In this document: positions 30,690-41,420 of the stretch, one piece after another
How positions within the stretch are numbered: position 1 is the first letter of the stretch
How the letters are laid out: every line of letters begins with the position of its first letter
NCBI RefSeq assembly: GCF_001704415.2
Contig: NC_030822.1
Coordinates: 56,971,345 to 57,035,344 of the forward strand
Reading direction: 5' to 3'
Source of the DNA: Capra hircus
Taxonomy: Eukaryota; Chordata; Mammalia; Artiodactyla; Bovidae
DNA length: 64,000 nucleotides
Notes under the pieces: model-generated
Databases searched by the model: none
Told to the model about the DNA's origin: nothing
The model's input: the letters and a program-made list of their open reading frames with translations, nothing else
Program-made: the position numbers and the translations under genes

Positions 30690-33400
30690 TTATTTACTGA
30701 ACTCTTTTGTGCCAGGCATGGGGGACCCAGGTCAGGAGTTTCAGCCTCTGCACCTGAGCTCTGCTGGTTGCTCCCACCTCTGCAAGCTCTAGGCATCAGG
30801 TTCCAGCAGTTCCCTGGGGAGTAAGGAGAGAGGAGGCACAGAGCAGGGAGGGTGAGGGGGGACAGTCCAGCTGGCAGAGGAGGATGGTACAGCATCATCA
30901 CCCCCGGCATGAGGCAGAAAGGTACAGAGTTTCTGCTCCCGAGTCTCCGTTTTGGCACTCTTTTCATCTGGAGTAAGATTCTTTAATTTGTAAACATTAA
31001 TAACCATTATTATTATTAAAAAGGAAAGAAAGTGAGTAGCCCTGTAACTAATTACTTTAAGTGTTCTCAACAAGGCACAGTTCAACTCCTTTATAAAACC
31101 TCCTGCTGTGAAGACCAGATTGTCATTATGATCAGATCCTTCCTTAGACCTATTAATTTTACCCAGAATAACAGCAGAACAGATGCAAGAAGAAGGCTAG
31201 TCTGATTAACATAATTCTTTTCAAAGACCATTTCCTCCCTAAGGGCCACCGTACTGAGTCTTCTATCTTGTCTCAGATCTAATTACATTCAGGAGAATTC
31301 AGACACTGACGGGTGATCTCAGCAGATGTCACTTCTCAGATTTGAAGCACACTTCAGGATATGAAACCGTATCAGAAAATCAATTGAAATTAACAATTCC
31401 CTCTCTCTTTCTCGCCATCTCTTCTCTCTGCCAACAATCCCTCTCCCTGTGTCTTTTCCTCCCTCCTTCCCTTTCCTTTGGCCAGATTAAAGTTGTTTCC
31501 AAACACTAACCTTTCTCAGGAGAAGAGACAGCATTTCCGGAATTCAATAAACTTGAAACTCAAGCCTACGCTTAGCTTTTGAAGTGTTTCTCTGCTTCTC
31601 CCTGTCTCAGCATAATGAGTGTGTGTGTATGTGTGTGTGCGCGCGCACGTGTGCTTGTGTGTGCATGTGTGTTCTTGAGGGTCTCTATAGGATATAAAAA
31701 TAAGGTAAAAAACAGGAGAAGCAGAGGGGGCTTTCTGCAGCACATTGAAAAGATACACACCACAAGCTACCTCTTAAGTATCTGATCTCTCATTGAAACC
31801 AGAACCGATTTGGATCCCAGTGTCTGATCTTTGATGGGCAAGAGCCGTGGGTTTACAATGGAGTGTCTTGCTGCTTTTAATGAAGTATTTGACTTTTCGC
31901 CTGCTGCTTTCAATTGAGCTCTGGGAGCTTTGGGTAGACGCTCTTGGGAGAGCAGCAAATGAGTGGGGGCTGGGCTTTTGGTGCCTAGGTCAAGATATGG
32001 CAGGCCTGGAGTTTCAGCGACACACAGGGTCTCATTTCTTCGCTCAGCCTCGCCCTTAGCTCCAGTGCCTTTTGTTCTGGGGTCTCAGAATACAGAAAAT
32101 GAGGAGGGAAAAACCAGTTACTGGAAAACCAACCACACTTTTTTCCCCCACCGCCATACTTAAGCTCCATCGAGGTGTGCCTTGCCCTGCCTCTCCAAAA
32201 CTGCCTGGGTATGCGAAAATAATGCCACATAGCGGAGTATTTGACTGTAGGCAGAGACCATGGACAAGCCATCTATTTCGCAGGTCCTGGGAGAACAATG
32301 GAGAAGGAGGTGGAAAGCAGGAGCTTGCGGTTCTGTATTATGCATCTGCTTTCTGCGGTTTGCAGATGCTGTTCAGCGCCTTGCTGACAGGGAACATGAG
32401 CCGGCCTCTGGTCCCCAAAGTCCCATTGTAGCAGCTGCTCTTGCCTGGCTGGGCCTGGCGCTGCATCCCTGCGGTTCCTCGGGGTGGCCAGCTGGGTGTT
32501 CTCCCCAGATAGCCTGCAGTCTTGGCACTGGCCCTCTGGGAAACTGCCAAAGCAAGAGCACTGGAGCGGGATGGGCACAGAGCGTCTCTTTGCGGGGACA
32601 CTGAAAAATCTCCTGATCTTTACACTGATGGGTTTAGAGCTTGAGGGCAAGGCGCTTGGAGTGGGAGAAGAAGAGTAGGGGATTCTGGAAGCCAAGGCAT
32701 CTTCGTCATTTTCTGGTTTGCCCTGTATATCTTGCTCACTATCCCATAGAGGGTCCGGGAGTATTTGACTTTTAAATATCTGTCCATGTTATATGGCCTT
32801 TCTAGGTTCTGGCCCTGAGAACGACACCAGTGTGTACATAATTGATGAGTGAAGGGCCTGTTGGCTCCCGAGAGACTGCGCTGTCTCAGGTTTTACACTC
32901 TGGAGATTCCTAAGAAGGTTGAGACTTATGAAGTAGTTGAGACAATAAAACATGAGGAAACCAACCCCTATTCTCTTGTAGCATTCACTGAGTGTAATGT
33001 CATCATTACACAGTGTGCTCTGGTGGGAGAGAGGGGAAGCTCATTATGGTGGAAGGCAGGCCCATGGCATTTCGGGGGGTCCTTAGCAATGGGTGGTTTC
33101 TCACACCATCTGTGCTGTTACAAAGCCTGTAGGCGAGCGAATGCTTTAAGTTCAATGCCTGGGCCTGTTAGGTATTTTCTCAGTGCTCAACTTGCTGCTA
33201 CCTTTGGTGATAGGGAGTCCATCTGGAGCTCAAAGGGAAGGGATGAAAGTGAGTTTCCGAAGTCTAGTTTCCACTTGGCCTTCTCTGAGTTAACACGAAG
33301 AAGGTAAGCACTGTCTGATATAGGTGGTCTGAAAGGAAATACATGACAGTTTGTGACTGCAACTTTCTTATGGACAGTCTATTCAAAGATTCAATGAAAA
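30690..33400. other. Repeat-poor 2.7 kb; no gene recognised
   Basis: No exon-like frame with a domain. The minus-strand 140-codon frame at 32273-32695 and others overlap in all frames in a GC-richer patch and look like chance. 30960-31400 is AT-rich with several TAAT/ATTA motifs ('taactaattactttaag', 'atctaattacattc'), and 31830-32280 is of even composition. Both could be conserved non-coding DNA, which only an alignment can show. Confidence 0.45.
31618..31672 (+). repeat. (TG)n/(CG)n compound microsatellite
   Basis: Alternating purine-pyrimidine run with a 'gcgcgcgcacgtgtg' core inside TG repeats. It is a Z-DNA-prone composition. Confidence 0.88.
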
Positions 33401-33404
33401 AGTA

Positions 33405-33560
33405 ATTACTGAGTGTCTTCAAGGTGTGAATACTTTCATTTACTCAGCACTTACTAAGCATCTACTATGTCAGCAGCAATGTGAGAGCTACTAAGGGAGA
33501 GCCGATAAGAAATAAATGAGTCTCTGACACTAAAACATTTACAATATTTTGGACATGTAC
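33405..33560 (-). mobile_element. L2 LINE 3' fragment
   Basis: 'tttactcagcacttactaag' and 'catctactatgtcagcagca' then a diverged body, the antisense L2 3' end pattern. Confidence 0.5.
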
Positions 33561-33689
33561 TTACACAACACAGGGAAGTAGAAACAGAGAAGGATACTAA
33601 TTAATACGGAGCTAACTGGTTTCAAGGTTTCAAAAGGAATTAGTTTTTGTGATATACGGGGGTTGCTTTTATTTTAAAATAACATTTTT

Positions 33690-33840
33690 CTTAGAAACAA
33701 ATACAATACTTTCCTAATAGTGAAAATGTGGAAAAAAATAAAAAATCCTTCTGATTTCACACCCCAGAAATAATCACTATTAATGATAATACTTAGATGT
33801 CTCATATAAATCTGAAACACTACCAGCTTATAACTGAACT
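33690..33840 (-). mobile_element. Old L1 fragment
   Basis: A-rich 'gtggaaaaaaataaaaaatc' then 'accccagaaataatcactat', a block seen in old L1 3' UTRs. Short and diverged. Confidence 0.45.
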
Positions 33841-33848
33841 CTTAATTA

Positions 33849-33887
33849 CACATACACACACACACTCACACACACACACGCACAACC
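33849..33887 (+). repeat. (CA)n microsatellite, interrupted
   Basis: CA repeats with tcac and cgca interruptions, about 38 bp. Confidence 0.88.
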
Positions 33888-33929
33888 CTAGGGCAAACTT
33901 GCACCTCTCTTCTGTCCTATGACAGCCCC

Positions 33930-34300
33930 CTTCCATGCCCCCGTCCTCTGCATGGTTGTTTGAGAAAGAAATTGGGAGTCATGTTGGATGCATCCTTCTC
34001 CTCCTCCCCCAATAACTAATTAACCCCAAGTCCTTTCTATTCTAACCTACAGAAGACCCTCTTAACTATCTATTTCTCTCCTTCTTTGTTGCTACACATT
34101 AGGTCAAACCACATTCTCATGTAGATTACTCAGTAATCTTGTATCAACGCTACTGATTTCACTCTAGCCCCTTCTAGTCCATTATCCATACAGGGCTGTT
34201 ATTTTTTTAAGTGTAAACTGGAACAAGTCATTCTCAAGCACAATAGCGTTAGTGGTTTCCAACTGCACTTAGAATAGAATTCTGTTTCTGAGAATAAGGA
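33930..34300 (+). mobile_element. L2 LINE fragment
   Basis: Sense L2 coding-end blocks: 'gggagtcatgttggatgcat', 'actctagccccttctagtcc', 'cagggctgttattttt', 'caagtcattctcaagc'. Frames are broken throughout. Confidence 0.6.
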
Positions 34301-34309
34301 AGCTAGACA

Positions 34310-35600
34310 GTGTAGACAACTCATATTGAAAATGACTAAAAATGATGAATAATTTTTAAAAAAATATTCTTAAAAGAAGCAAAAAAAAAAAAAAAAAAAA
34401 AAACCTGACCCAATGGTAAGAAATTGTTACATCAAAATCAACGTGAAATTAGGAACCCAGAGAGTCAAGTAGGACATTTGTGCCCTAACGTCATTTTCTG
34501 AATTGAATAAACTGATTACAGCCTTGTGGGTCAATGGAGACAAGAGTTAAATCCTCAAGCCTTCCCTAAGTGGGCAGGTGACAAGATACCTCCCACCATA
34601 ATGCTGGGACACCACGTGGCTAGGTATAGCCACCCCATCTCAGGAATTGCAAGGAAGATTTCCTTCGCCTTGAGCATATTAGAGGAGAGGACGTAACCTA
34701 TCTTCTAGAATTCTCGAGCACACAATGGTCTTCCAGTAAATCTATCAATGGTCTCATTAACTGAAAGGCACACACACAGCTGTGAATCTTCTTTGCTATG
34801 GTCAAGCTCTAGGAATAGGCAGAGACAAAACCAAGACAAAGCAGAACAAAAATATACATTCTCTTTGCAGGAAACTGTCCTAGGCTTAAAAAAATGTCCC
34901 CAGAAATAATTTTCCAATGGCAATGAATATCACAGGGTAGAAAATATCAAGGTACACAGAGAAAAGCATCATGTGGGAGAATTGGGATAAAAGAGTAAAA
35001 ACAAACAGAAATTTTAGGCTGAATTAACAGAAATACTTGATCATTTACTATTTTTATTTCTTTAGGGAAAATAGATACACTTGAAAATATCCTCAGGAAA
35101 CAAAAAATTATAAAAGGCAACAAAGAATGTATTTGAAATAGAAACAAATAGAATTTCTAGAAATGAAAAGTACAATAATAGAGACTCAATTGATGAGTTT
35201 TATGGCATCATGCTAATAGAAAATAATTTGTGAGGCAGAAAATAATTTGGACAGATATTAATGAGAGAGACGCACCCAGAGAACAAGAAATTAAAATATG
35301 AAAGAGATTAAGAAGACTGAATAAGATCTGAGACTCATTTAATTCAAGTTCTAGAAGGAGAGAAGGTATACAATTAGGGAAAGATAATGTTTGAAGAGAT
35401 AACAGCTGAGAATTTCCAGAACTGTTTCAAGACAGATTCAGGAATTCTTATGAAGCCAAGCAATGTAAACAAAAAGGAACATATTGTTATATACATCACA
35501 GGGAATTTTAGAACACCAAAGATGGTGGGAAGACCCTAAAAGCAGTCAGAAGAAAAAGTATAATTACCTTAAAAAAAAAAAAAGAGGCAGTTATAACGAC
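34310..35600 (+). mobile_element. Old L1, 5' UTR/ORF1 region (sense)
   Basis: 'agaatttctagaaatgaaaa', 'gaagagataacagctgagaa' and 'aaaagcagtcagaagaaaaa' are sense equivalents of the L1 5' part lying antisense at 14104-15880. The left third is poorly conserved. A 23-A run lies at 34381-34403. Confidence 0.55.
34381..34403 (+). repeat. (A)23 homopolymer
   Basis: Twenty-three uninterrupted A. There is no SINE body immediately upstream, so it is probably a decayed insertion tail or replication expansion. Confidence 0.85.
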
Positions 35601-35639
35601 AAGTAAACTCTCAAAAATGTTGCACTTTATAATAAAACC

Positions 35640-36085
35640 TTCCTGCCTTGAGATAGCCGGAAGGCTGTGTGCTCTGTGTTGCCATCCTTTCCCACCTCCT
35701 CTAGCGCTGCCCTCTCCCTCTCTCCCTTGCTCCCATTCAGTGGTCTTCCCTCATTTCCATGAACATACCATACTTCCCTCACCTTTTCACGTTCTGCTCA
35801 TCTGACTGGGATTTTTATCAATCTCTTTCCATCTGATTGGCTCCTTATCATCTTTCAGATCTCAGCCTAAAGGTCATTTCTTCAATGAAGCCTTCCCTGA
35901 ACATTCAGTCAAGAGTAAATAATTCTTATTACTCTTTCTCATATAATTTTACTTTTTCTTTCACCAGTCTCTTACTAAGCTATGTTCCATGAATTCCAGA
36001 GCAACCACAATTTTGTTCCCCTTCTGTGCCTAGCATCCTGAAGAATTCCTCACTTTGAGCAAGAATTCAGTAAAGAATTGTAAAA
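35640..36085 (+). mobile_element. L2 LINE 3' end
   Basis: Sense L2: 'cttcaatgaagccttccctg', 'tctcatataattttac', 'ccccttctgtgcctagca', 'gaattcagtaaagaattg'. The order matches the L2 C-terminal coding and 3' UTR regions. Confidence 0.7.
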
Positions 36086-36422
36086 AGAACATTTTAGCAT
36101 TGATACTTCTGGTCTTTTCCTTCCTAGGTATGGTTTGCTTGTATGGTTATATATGAGTTTTTATTTTTATTTTTACAAATATGTCAGTATTTCACTTTCT
36201 AGTCTACTTTAAAAATTTACCAATGTAATATTACCATTTTCCATGGCTGGTAAACTTCTACAACTTGATTTCTGGTAGCTGTATGATAATCCATCATAGA
36301 GATATCATCATTTATTTAGTCAATCACAATTATTGAGGTTTTAGATTGTGCATCTAAATCAGGATGAAAATAGATCATCAGTAAATTTTGCTAGTAATAG
36401 TAAATTTTGCTATTTACTCAGC

Positions 36423-36467
36423 AAGAGCACTTGGGTTTAAATGCAAAGGGGGGGGGCAAAAAAAAGT
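36423..36467. repeat. G-run/A-run patch
   Basis: A run of eight G ('gggggggg', about 36450-36458) followed by an A-run. No mobile element is identified. Confidence 0.5.
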
Positions 36468-36735
36468 ATGTAAAGGGCTGAAAAGTATCTCTCATGTTTC
36501 TGTATCCCAGTTACCCAGTTCCCCTATTCAGGGGTAATTACTGTTACCTATTAAAATGTCAATTTTGTAAAATTTTTCTTTCCTTTCCCACAAGGTGTAC
36601 CATACTAAGCCTAATTTGCTGCATCTTGAGTTTTTTCACTTAGCAACACATGTAGGATACTGTTTTATATCACTACATAAAGATATGTTACCTTCTATAT
36701 ATCTATTACATAATTTTCTACTGCATGTTACGTAT

Positions 36736-37195
36736 CAGTTCAGTTCAGTCGCTCAGTCGTGTCCAGCTCTTTGCGACCCCATGAATCGCAGCACGCCAGG
36801 TCTCCCTGTCCATCACCAAGTCCCAGAGTTCACTCAAACTCATGTCCATTGAGTCAGTGATGCCATCCAACCATCTCATCCTCTGTTGTCCCCTTCTCCT
36901 CCTACCCTCAATCTTTCCCAGCATCAGAGTCTTTTCAAATGAGTCAGCTCTTCGCGTGAGGTGGCCAAAGTATTGGAGTTTCAACTTCAACATCAGTACT
37001 TCCAATGAACCCCCAGGACCGATCTCCTTTAGGATGGATTGGTTGGATCTCCTTGTAGTCCGAAGGACTCTCAAGAGTCTTCTCCAACACCACAGTTCAA
37101 AAGCATCAATTCTTAAGCTCTCAGCTTTCTTTATAGTCCAACTCTCATATCGATACGTGACTACTGGAAAAACCATAGCCTTAACCAGACAGACC
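36736..37195 (-). mobile_element. BovB LINE 3' end
   Basis: Antisense BovB 3' piece of 460 bp. The minus strand is open from 37176 to 36745 (143 codons) with YESWTIKKAESLRIDAFELW, RRSNQSILKEIG and RMRWLDGITDSMDMSLSELW, ending at the normal BovB C terminus. It is another relatively undecayed 3' end. Confidence 0.93.
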
Positions 37196-37560
37196 TTTAT
37201 GTATATATTTTGTCATAATGGATTTATTCAGTGTCCTATTATTTGCACGTCTAGAATAAATTCCAACATATGAAATTGCATATTTAATTTAATTTAATTT
37301 TTATTGATCTTGCTACATAGCTCTCTTTAGAAATTATACTAAAACAGGTGCTTACTAGCAACATCTTTCCTCACACTCTCAACATCAATCTCTTATGAAA
37401 CTGTCATATGTTTATATAGGTTACATGAAGATAACTTTTTCAATTGTCTAAGAGTCATTTGTATTTCCTTTTCTATGAACTTTCTGTTTATTTCTAATGA
37501 TTTGCTTTTTTCTTTATTGATTTGTAAACACTCTTTATATATTGGCCCTCAATGTCTTAT

Positions 37561-38189
37561 CCACAGCACTTTGAAAACAAAAAGAGTTCTTATAAATTCA
37601 ACACCAAAGTTCACTTGGTGGTAAAACTTGATCCAAGGACTAATGTGAAGTTTTTTCTAGCTCATCTAGTGTGTGAATATTCATCTGTTTGCTGCAGAAA
37701 TAATAATGTATTTTATTCTAGAATGCAGACTCACACTCTACTGGTGGTGTTAAATAGTATTCAATATATTTGCAGTATTAGCCTTCTTAAAAAATTTTCA
37801 AACCCAATGGTTTCAGATAAGAAGCTGTGGAAATTACTGAAAAGACAAACATTTCAGTGCTTCTCTCTCTCCAAAATATTCAGAACCAGAAAATCTAGGA
37901 AAGGGGTAAAGTAAGAGCTTTTTTGCTTTCAATATCTAATCCAGATTTTGCACCACTGGATCATAATTTCCCCTATTTTATGGGTATGTTTCTACTTGAA
38001 TGGCATTTCAAAACTTATGATGGAATAAAAGTAGCCCATTGAAACTTCTTTATTTGCAAATCAAAGTTAATGGATGAATCTGCTTACAGAAATGTTAGTC
38101 ATAGTTATCACAAATATTGGCTGCATTTCACAATTTTTTTTCTTCTGTGACTTAATAAATCCTATATTTACAGAAATAAATATGGAGAC
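37561..38189 (+). other. Unidentified 0.6-kb segment inside old L1
   Basis: L1 sequence flanks it on both sides, but this segment does not read as L1. It holds a 120-codon plus-strand frame (37552-37914) without a domain I recognise, and 'ggaataaaagtagcccattg' about 120 bases further on, resembling a gene 3' end. It could be a processed-pseudogene piece, another repeat or diverged L1. Confidence 0.35.
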
Positions 38190-38800
38190 AACTTCATAGA
38201 AAGGGACTCCTCACTCTGAGGTTATAAATGCTTGCTCCCATGTTTCCTCCTAGTATTTTATGGATTCCTTTTTTTGTATTTTGTATTTGATCTACCCAGA
38301 AATTATTTTGGCAAAAGAGGTAAGATTTTCCCTTGATATTTTATAAGATGGCTACCCTGTTGTCCCAACCAGATTCATTCATAATCTATCTTTACTCCAT
38401 TAATTTGAAATGTCATCTTCATAATACACTAAATTCTTATGTGTATTAGAGTCTATTTCTGGGATTTTCTGTCTGTTCTTTCGTAAATCTATTTAGTACA
38501 AAGAGCGATGTAATGTTGCTCTCAGAGAGGTTCTCTCAGTTTGTGCTCCCGTCAACAGTGGATGAGTGTCTTGCCCCTCTCATCCTTGACAGTGCTCATG
38601 TCATCGTATTCTAAATCCTTTTCATTTGGGAAGATAAAGAGTATAAATTAATTGTTTTTATTTGCATTTTTATTGCTCTCAAAGCTGAAGTGTTTTTTTT
38701 TTTTCCATTTATTGAACACTTAGGCTTCTTCTTTTAAAAATTAGCTGTTTGTGACTTTTGCCCACATTCTAAGGGGACATTCAACTTTTTCTTGATGCTA
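38190..38800 (-). mobile_element. Old L1M, ORF2/3' region
   Basis: 'ctcactctgaggttataaat', 'ggctaccctgttgtcccaac', 'ttaatttgaaatgtcatctt', 'tttatttgcatttttattgc' appear in the order of antisense L1M. It is a direct continuation of the copy left at 37560. Confidence 0.75.
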
Positions 38801-38894
38801 AAGGCATCTCTAAAAAATATTTGTAAGAGGCATAGTCAACGTCAACAGCTATGGTTAGAAGAGAATTGTAGATAGAGGAGGCTATTTTAAAACA

Positions 38895-38935
38895 TATTCA
38901 AAGAGTCGGACATGACTGAGCTTAGACTAAGCACA
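38895..38935 (+). mobile_element. BovA 3' tail remnant
   Basis: A lone 'caaagagtcggacatgactg' block, the end of a BovA/BovB unit, without its body. Confidence 0.6.
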
Positions 38936-39140
38936 GCACATAAAGCAGACAAATAATGAGAACCTCCTCTGCAGCACGGGGAACTCTACTTAATACACCG
39001 TGATGACCTGAATGGAAAGGATGTCCAAAAGGGAGGGGATATATGTATATGCATGGCTGATTCACTTTGCTGTATCAGTAGAAACTAACACAACATTATA
39101 TAAAGCAATTATACTCCAATAAAAAGTTAATTATAAAAAG
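38936..39140 (+). mobile_element. L1 LINE 3' end (sense)
   Basis: 'gcagcacggggaactctact', 'tgattcactttgctgtatca', 'aactaacacaacattatata' and 'attatactccaataaaaag' are the end of the artiodactyl L1 3' UTR with polyadenylation signal. It is a short 5'-truncated copy. Confidence 0.85.
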
Positions 39141-39149
39141 ACACACAAG

Positions 39150-39365
39150 AGAGCTGGCTTCCTCCGACTCCGGTCTCTGCCATATGAGGACACAGCAAGA
39201 AGATGGCTGTCTACAAACCAGGAAGAGGGTCCTCACCAGAACCGGCTTCTGCTCGCACCCTGATTTCAAACGTCCTGGCTTCCAGGACTGTAAGAAACAA
39301 ATGTCTGCTTTAAGCCACCTTGTCTATGGTAATCTATTATAATAGCGTGGGATGGCTAAGGCAGT
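39150..39365 (+). mobile_element. MaLR/MER-type LTR, 3' part
   Basis: 'ccatatgaggacacagcaag', 'aagatggctgtctacaaacc', 'ggaagagggtcctcaccaga', 'tttaagccaccttgtctatg', and 'gctaaggcag' end. This is the usual order of an old mammalian LTR of the MST/MLT kind. Confidence 0.7.
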
Positions 39366-39399
39366 ACCAAACATTTTCTAACCGCTCACACACCAGTAC

Positions 39400-39560
39400 T
39401 TTTTCAGGTTTCTGTTCATGGCATCGTCAGGATAACTATACCAGCAGTTTCATATTGTCATCACCTCCATTTCTTAGATAAGGTTACTATGGCTTGGTGT
39501 TTTGAATAACAAACTCAAAGTCACTTAGAACATTCCAATATCACAACTACAATCCGCCTT
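39400..39560 (-). mobile_element. MIR SINE, diverged
   Basis: 'cacctccatttcttagataa' and 'caaactcaaagtcacttaga' in antisense MIR order. Confidence 0.5.
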
Positions 39561-40833
39561 TCTGACACTGAGTTCTAGTAATGTCTATCTATATTGAATT
39601 CCAGCAGCTCCAGGCTAGTGGGAAAGCCAGATCTATTCACACACCAAAGCATGATGTAGACAAAGGTGGCCTTCACCTGGCTGCTTTCTGTCTCTCTTAC
39701 GAGATGGACAGATGTCTCAAGCACAGGGCCTGCCTGTCGCATCGTACCCTCTGTCCTGCCATCTCCAGGTCATCAGAGTTCTTGACCATGGCCCGCATGG
39801 GGCCTGACCCCCACGTATCCCGGAACCCTTGCCTTTTTTTTTCTCTTCAAAATATCTCTGGCCTCTGAACTAAAAGCCATAGTTTCTGCTAATTTGCTCA
39901 ACTAAATTGGGCAGAGTTTTTAATGAATGTTAATGAATTAATATATTATTCACAGAGAAGGCAGGAAGGGGAGAGAGAGAGAAAAGAAGAAACCAAGCAA
40001 AGTGTACCAAGTGACAAATGCGAATTTGGGTTACTGGGTTGTGTGGGATCTCTTCCCTGGGAATTCTTCTGAGCAAAAGAGGCATGGACCCAAGGCTGAA
40101 CTGGAGGAGGAAGACCGTGAGGGGACCAGGTGGGTCTCAGCTGCCAGGCACACAGTGTGACCCTAGCCCGGCTGCCAGACAGGCCCTGGTCTCCAAGGCT
40201 TGTGGCCCACCTTGTCACAGCAGCTCTTCCATTCCAAGGGTCCAGCTGCTGGTCGAGTGGGGGCTGAAGGCGCTGTGAGGGAGACTGGCCTGGAGAGCTG
40301 GGAACAATGCTCCCACAGGTGCATCTGAGACCATTCAGTTCAGACCCAGGAAAGACTTTTATCCAGCCCCTAATTTTCCCCTAATTGATCCAGAGGGTAA
40401 GAAAAAAGACTTGGATAACTGCATTCAAATCCATCTCCCCAAACCTTTTCAAACTTGAAGGCAGGTCCCATTTGCTAAAGATCTACCTTATTTGCCCCCT
40501 AGAGGACAGTCCCTGAAGCTTTGACATGAAAGACTGAGGCAAGAGGGCCAGACAAGGGATAAAGAAGCACTTTCGTATCTCCCACCTCAGATTATACAAG
40601 GACCTCTGCTTTGGTAGAGGGCAAGGGATGGGCAAGTGGGAAGCAATCTACATGTTCTGCAATTAACAAGGATCATAGATATTTTCAGAAGTATTTGCTT
40701 GAGGCTCCAGGTTTTCTCTCTAGACATTTTTTCCTTTGATGATAAGAGATGCTTATGTGGGATGTATGAGCTGAAGACCCGAGTCCATCACAGCATTCCC
40801 CAGTCTGAGAGTGAGGAGCTGAACGAGATGGTT
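39561..40833. other. Repeat-poor sequence; no gene recognised
   Basis: Frames of 80-123 codons have no domain and no splice-site pattern that convinces. A GA-rich patch is at 39955-39995. The 123-codon frame at 40636-41007 runs into the SINE and so is not a gene. Confidence 0.5.
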
Positions 40834-41082
40834 GCTCAGGTCCTGTCTATGCTGCGTGCTAAGTCACTTCAGTCGTGTCTGACTCTATGGGACCCTATGG
40901 ACTGCAGCTCTCCAGGCTCCTCTGTCTATGGGGTTCTCCAGGCAAGAATACTGGAGTGGGTTGCCATACCCTCCTCTAGGGAGATCTTCCCTAAATCCAG
41001 GTGTTGAACCCGCGTCTCTTATGTCTCCTGTATTGGCAGGCAGGTTCTTTACCCCTAGCACCACCTGGGAAGCTGAGGTCCT
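40834..41082 (-). mobile_element. Bov-tA SINE with 11-bp TSD
   Basis: Body 40845-41071, antisense, including a B-box-like 'gttgaaccc'. Flanks 'gctcaggtcct' (40834-40844) and 'gctgaggtcct' (41072-41082) differ at one base. It has a 'cttatgtctcctg' insertion in the head relative to other copies. Confidence 0.9.
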
Positions 41083-41274
41083 CTCCAGCCAGATGCTTCT
41101 GAGGTTGTGTCTGGCTTCATCTGAAGTGATGAACTGCTTTCTGAATAGGGAATGAAAAAGGATTAATTATACTAGCTCGAATAAAAACATTATTAAGAAT
41201 AACCCCTCACATTTTCCTTATTACTGTGCTTTTTTACTCTCTCGAGGCACTGTGATATTTCAAGGCTATCAGAG

Positions 41275-41420
41275 TTTAAAATAACCTTACCGTTAGCCCT
41301 TTGAAATAGATAAGATGTACATTAACCCCCCCCCCCTCCCTTTTCATGGAAGAGGAAACTGAGGCCTAGGTAAGTCCAGGGACCTACTCAGAATTCCTCT
41401 GGGACCCCAGGCTCTTCTCT
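41275..41420 (-). mobile_element. MIR SINE with a C homopolymer
   Basis: 'ggaagaggaaactgaggcct' and 'taagtccagggacctactca' are antisense MIR blocks. The native 'ccccattttac' site has become an 11-C run (41326-41336). Confidence 0.72.

Larger units (their letters stand above)
36100..37560 (-). mobile_element. Old L1M 3' region, interrupted by BovB
   Basis: Antisense old L1: 'tgagttttttcacttagcaa', 'ttctatatatctattacata', and after the BovB 'ttatttgcacgtctagaata' and 'ctttatatattggccctcaa'. It continues at 38190 after an unidentified 0.6-kb segment. Divergent throughout. Confidence 0.65.

Noticed and set aside
31516..31785. Frames spanning the TG repeat with His/Thr or Val/Cys runs
   Set aside because: Simple-repeat translation, no real coding signal.
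32273..32695. 140-codon minus-strand frame, with overlapping long frames on both strands
   Set aside because: Several frames are open at once in a GC-richer patch, there are no domains, and none has a convincing exon structure. Best explained by low stop-codon density.
37552..37914. 120-codon frame as a functional small gene
   Set aside because: There is no domain, it starts at the edge of an old L1, and the segment sits between L1 pieces. Kept only as an unidentified segment.
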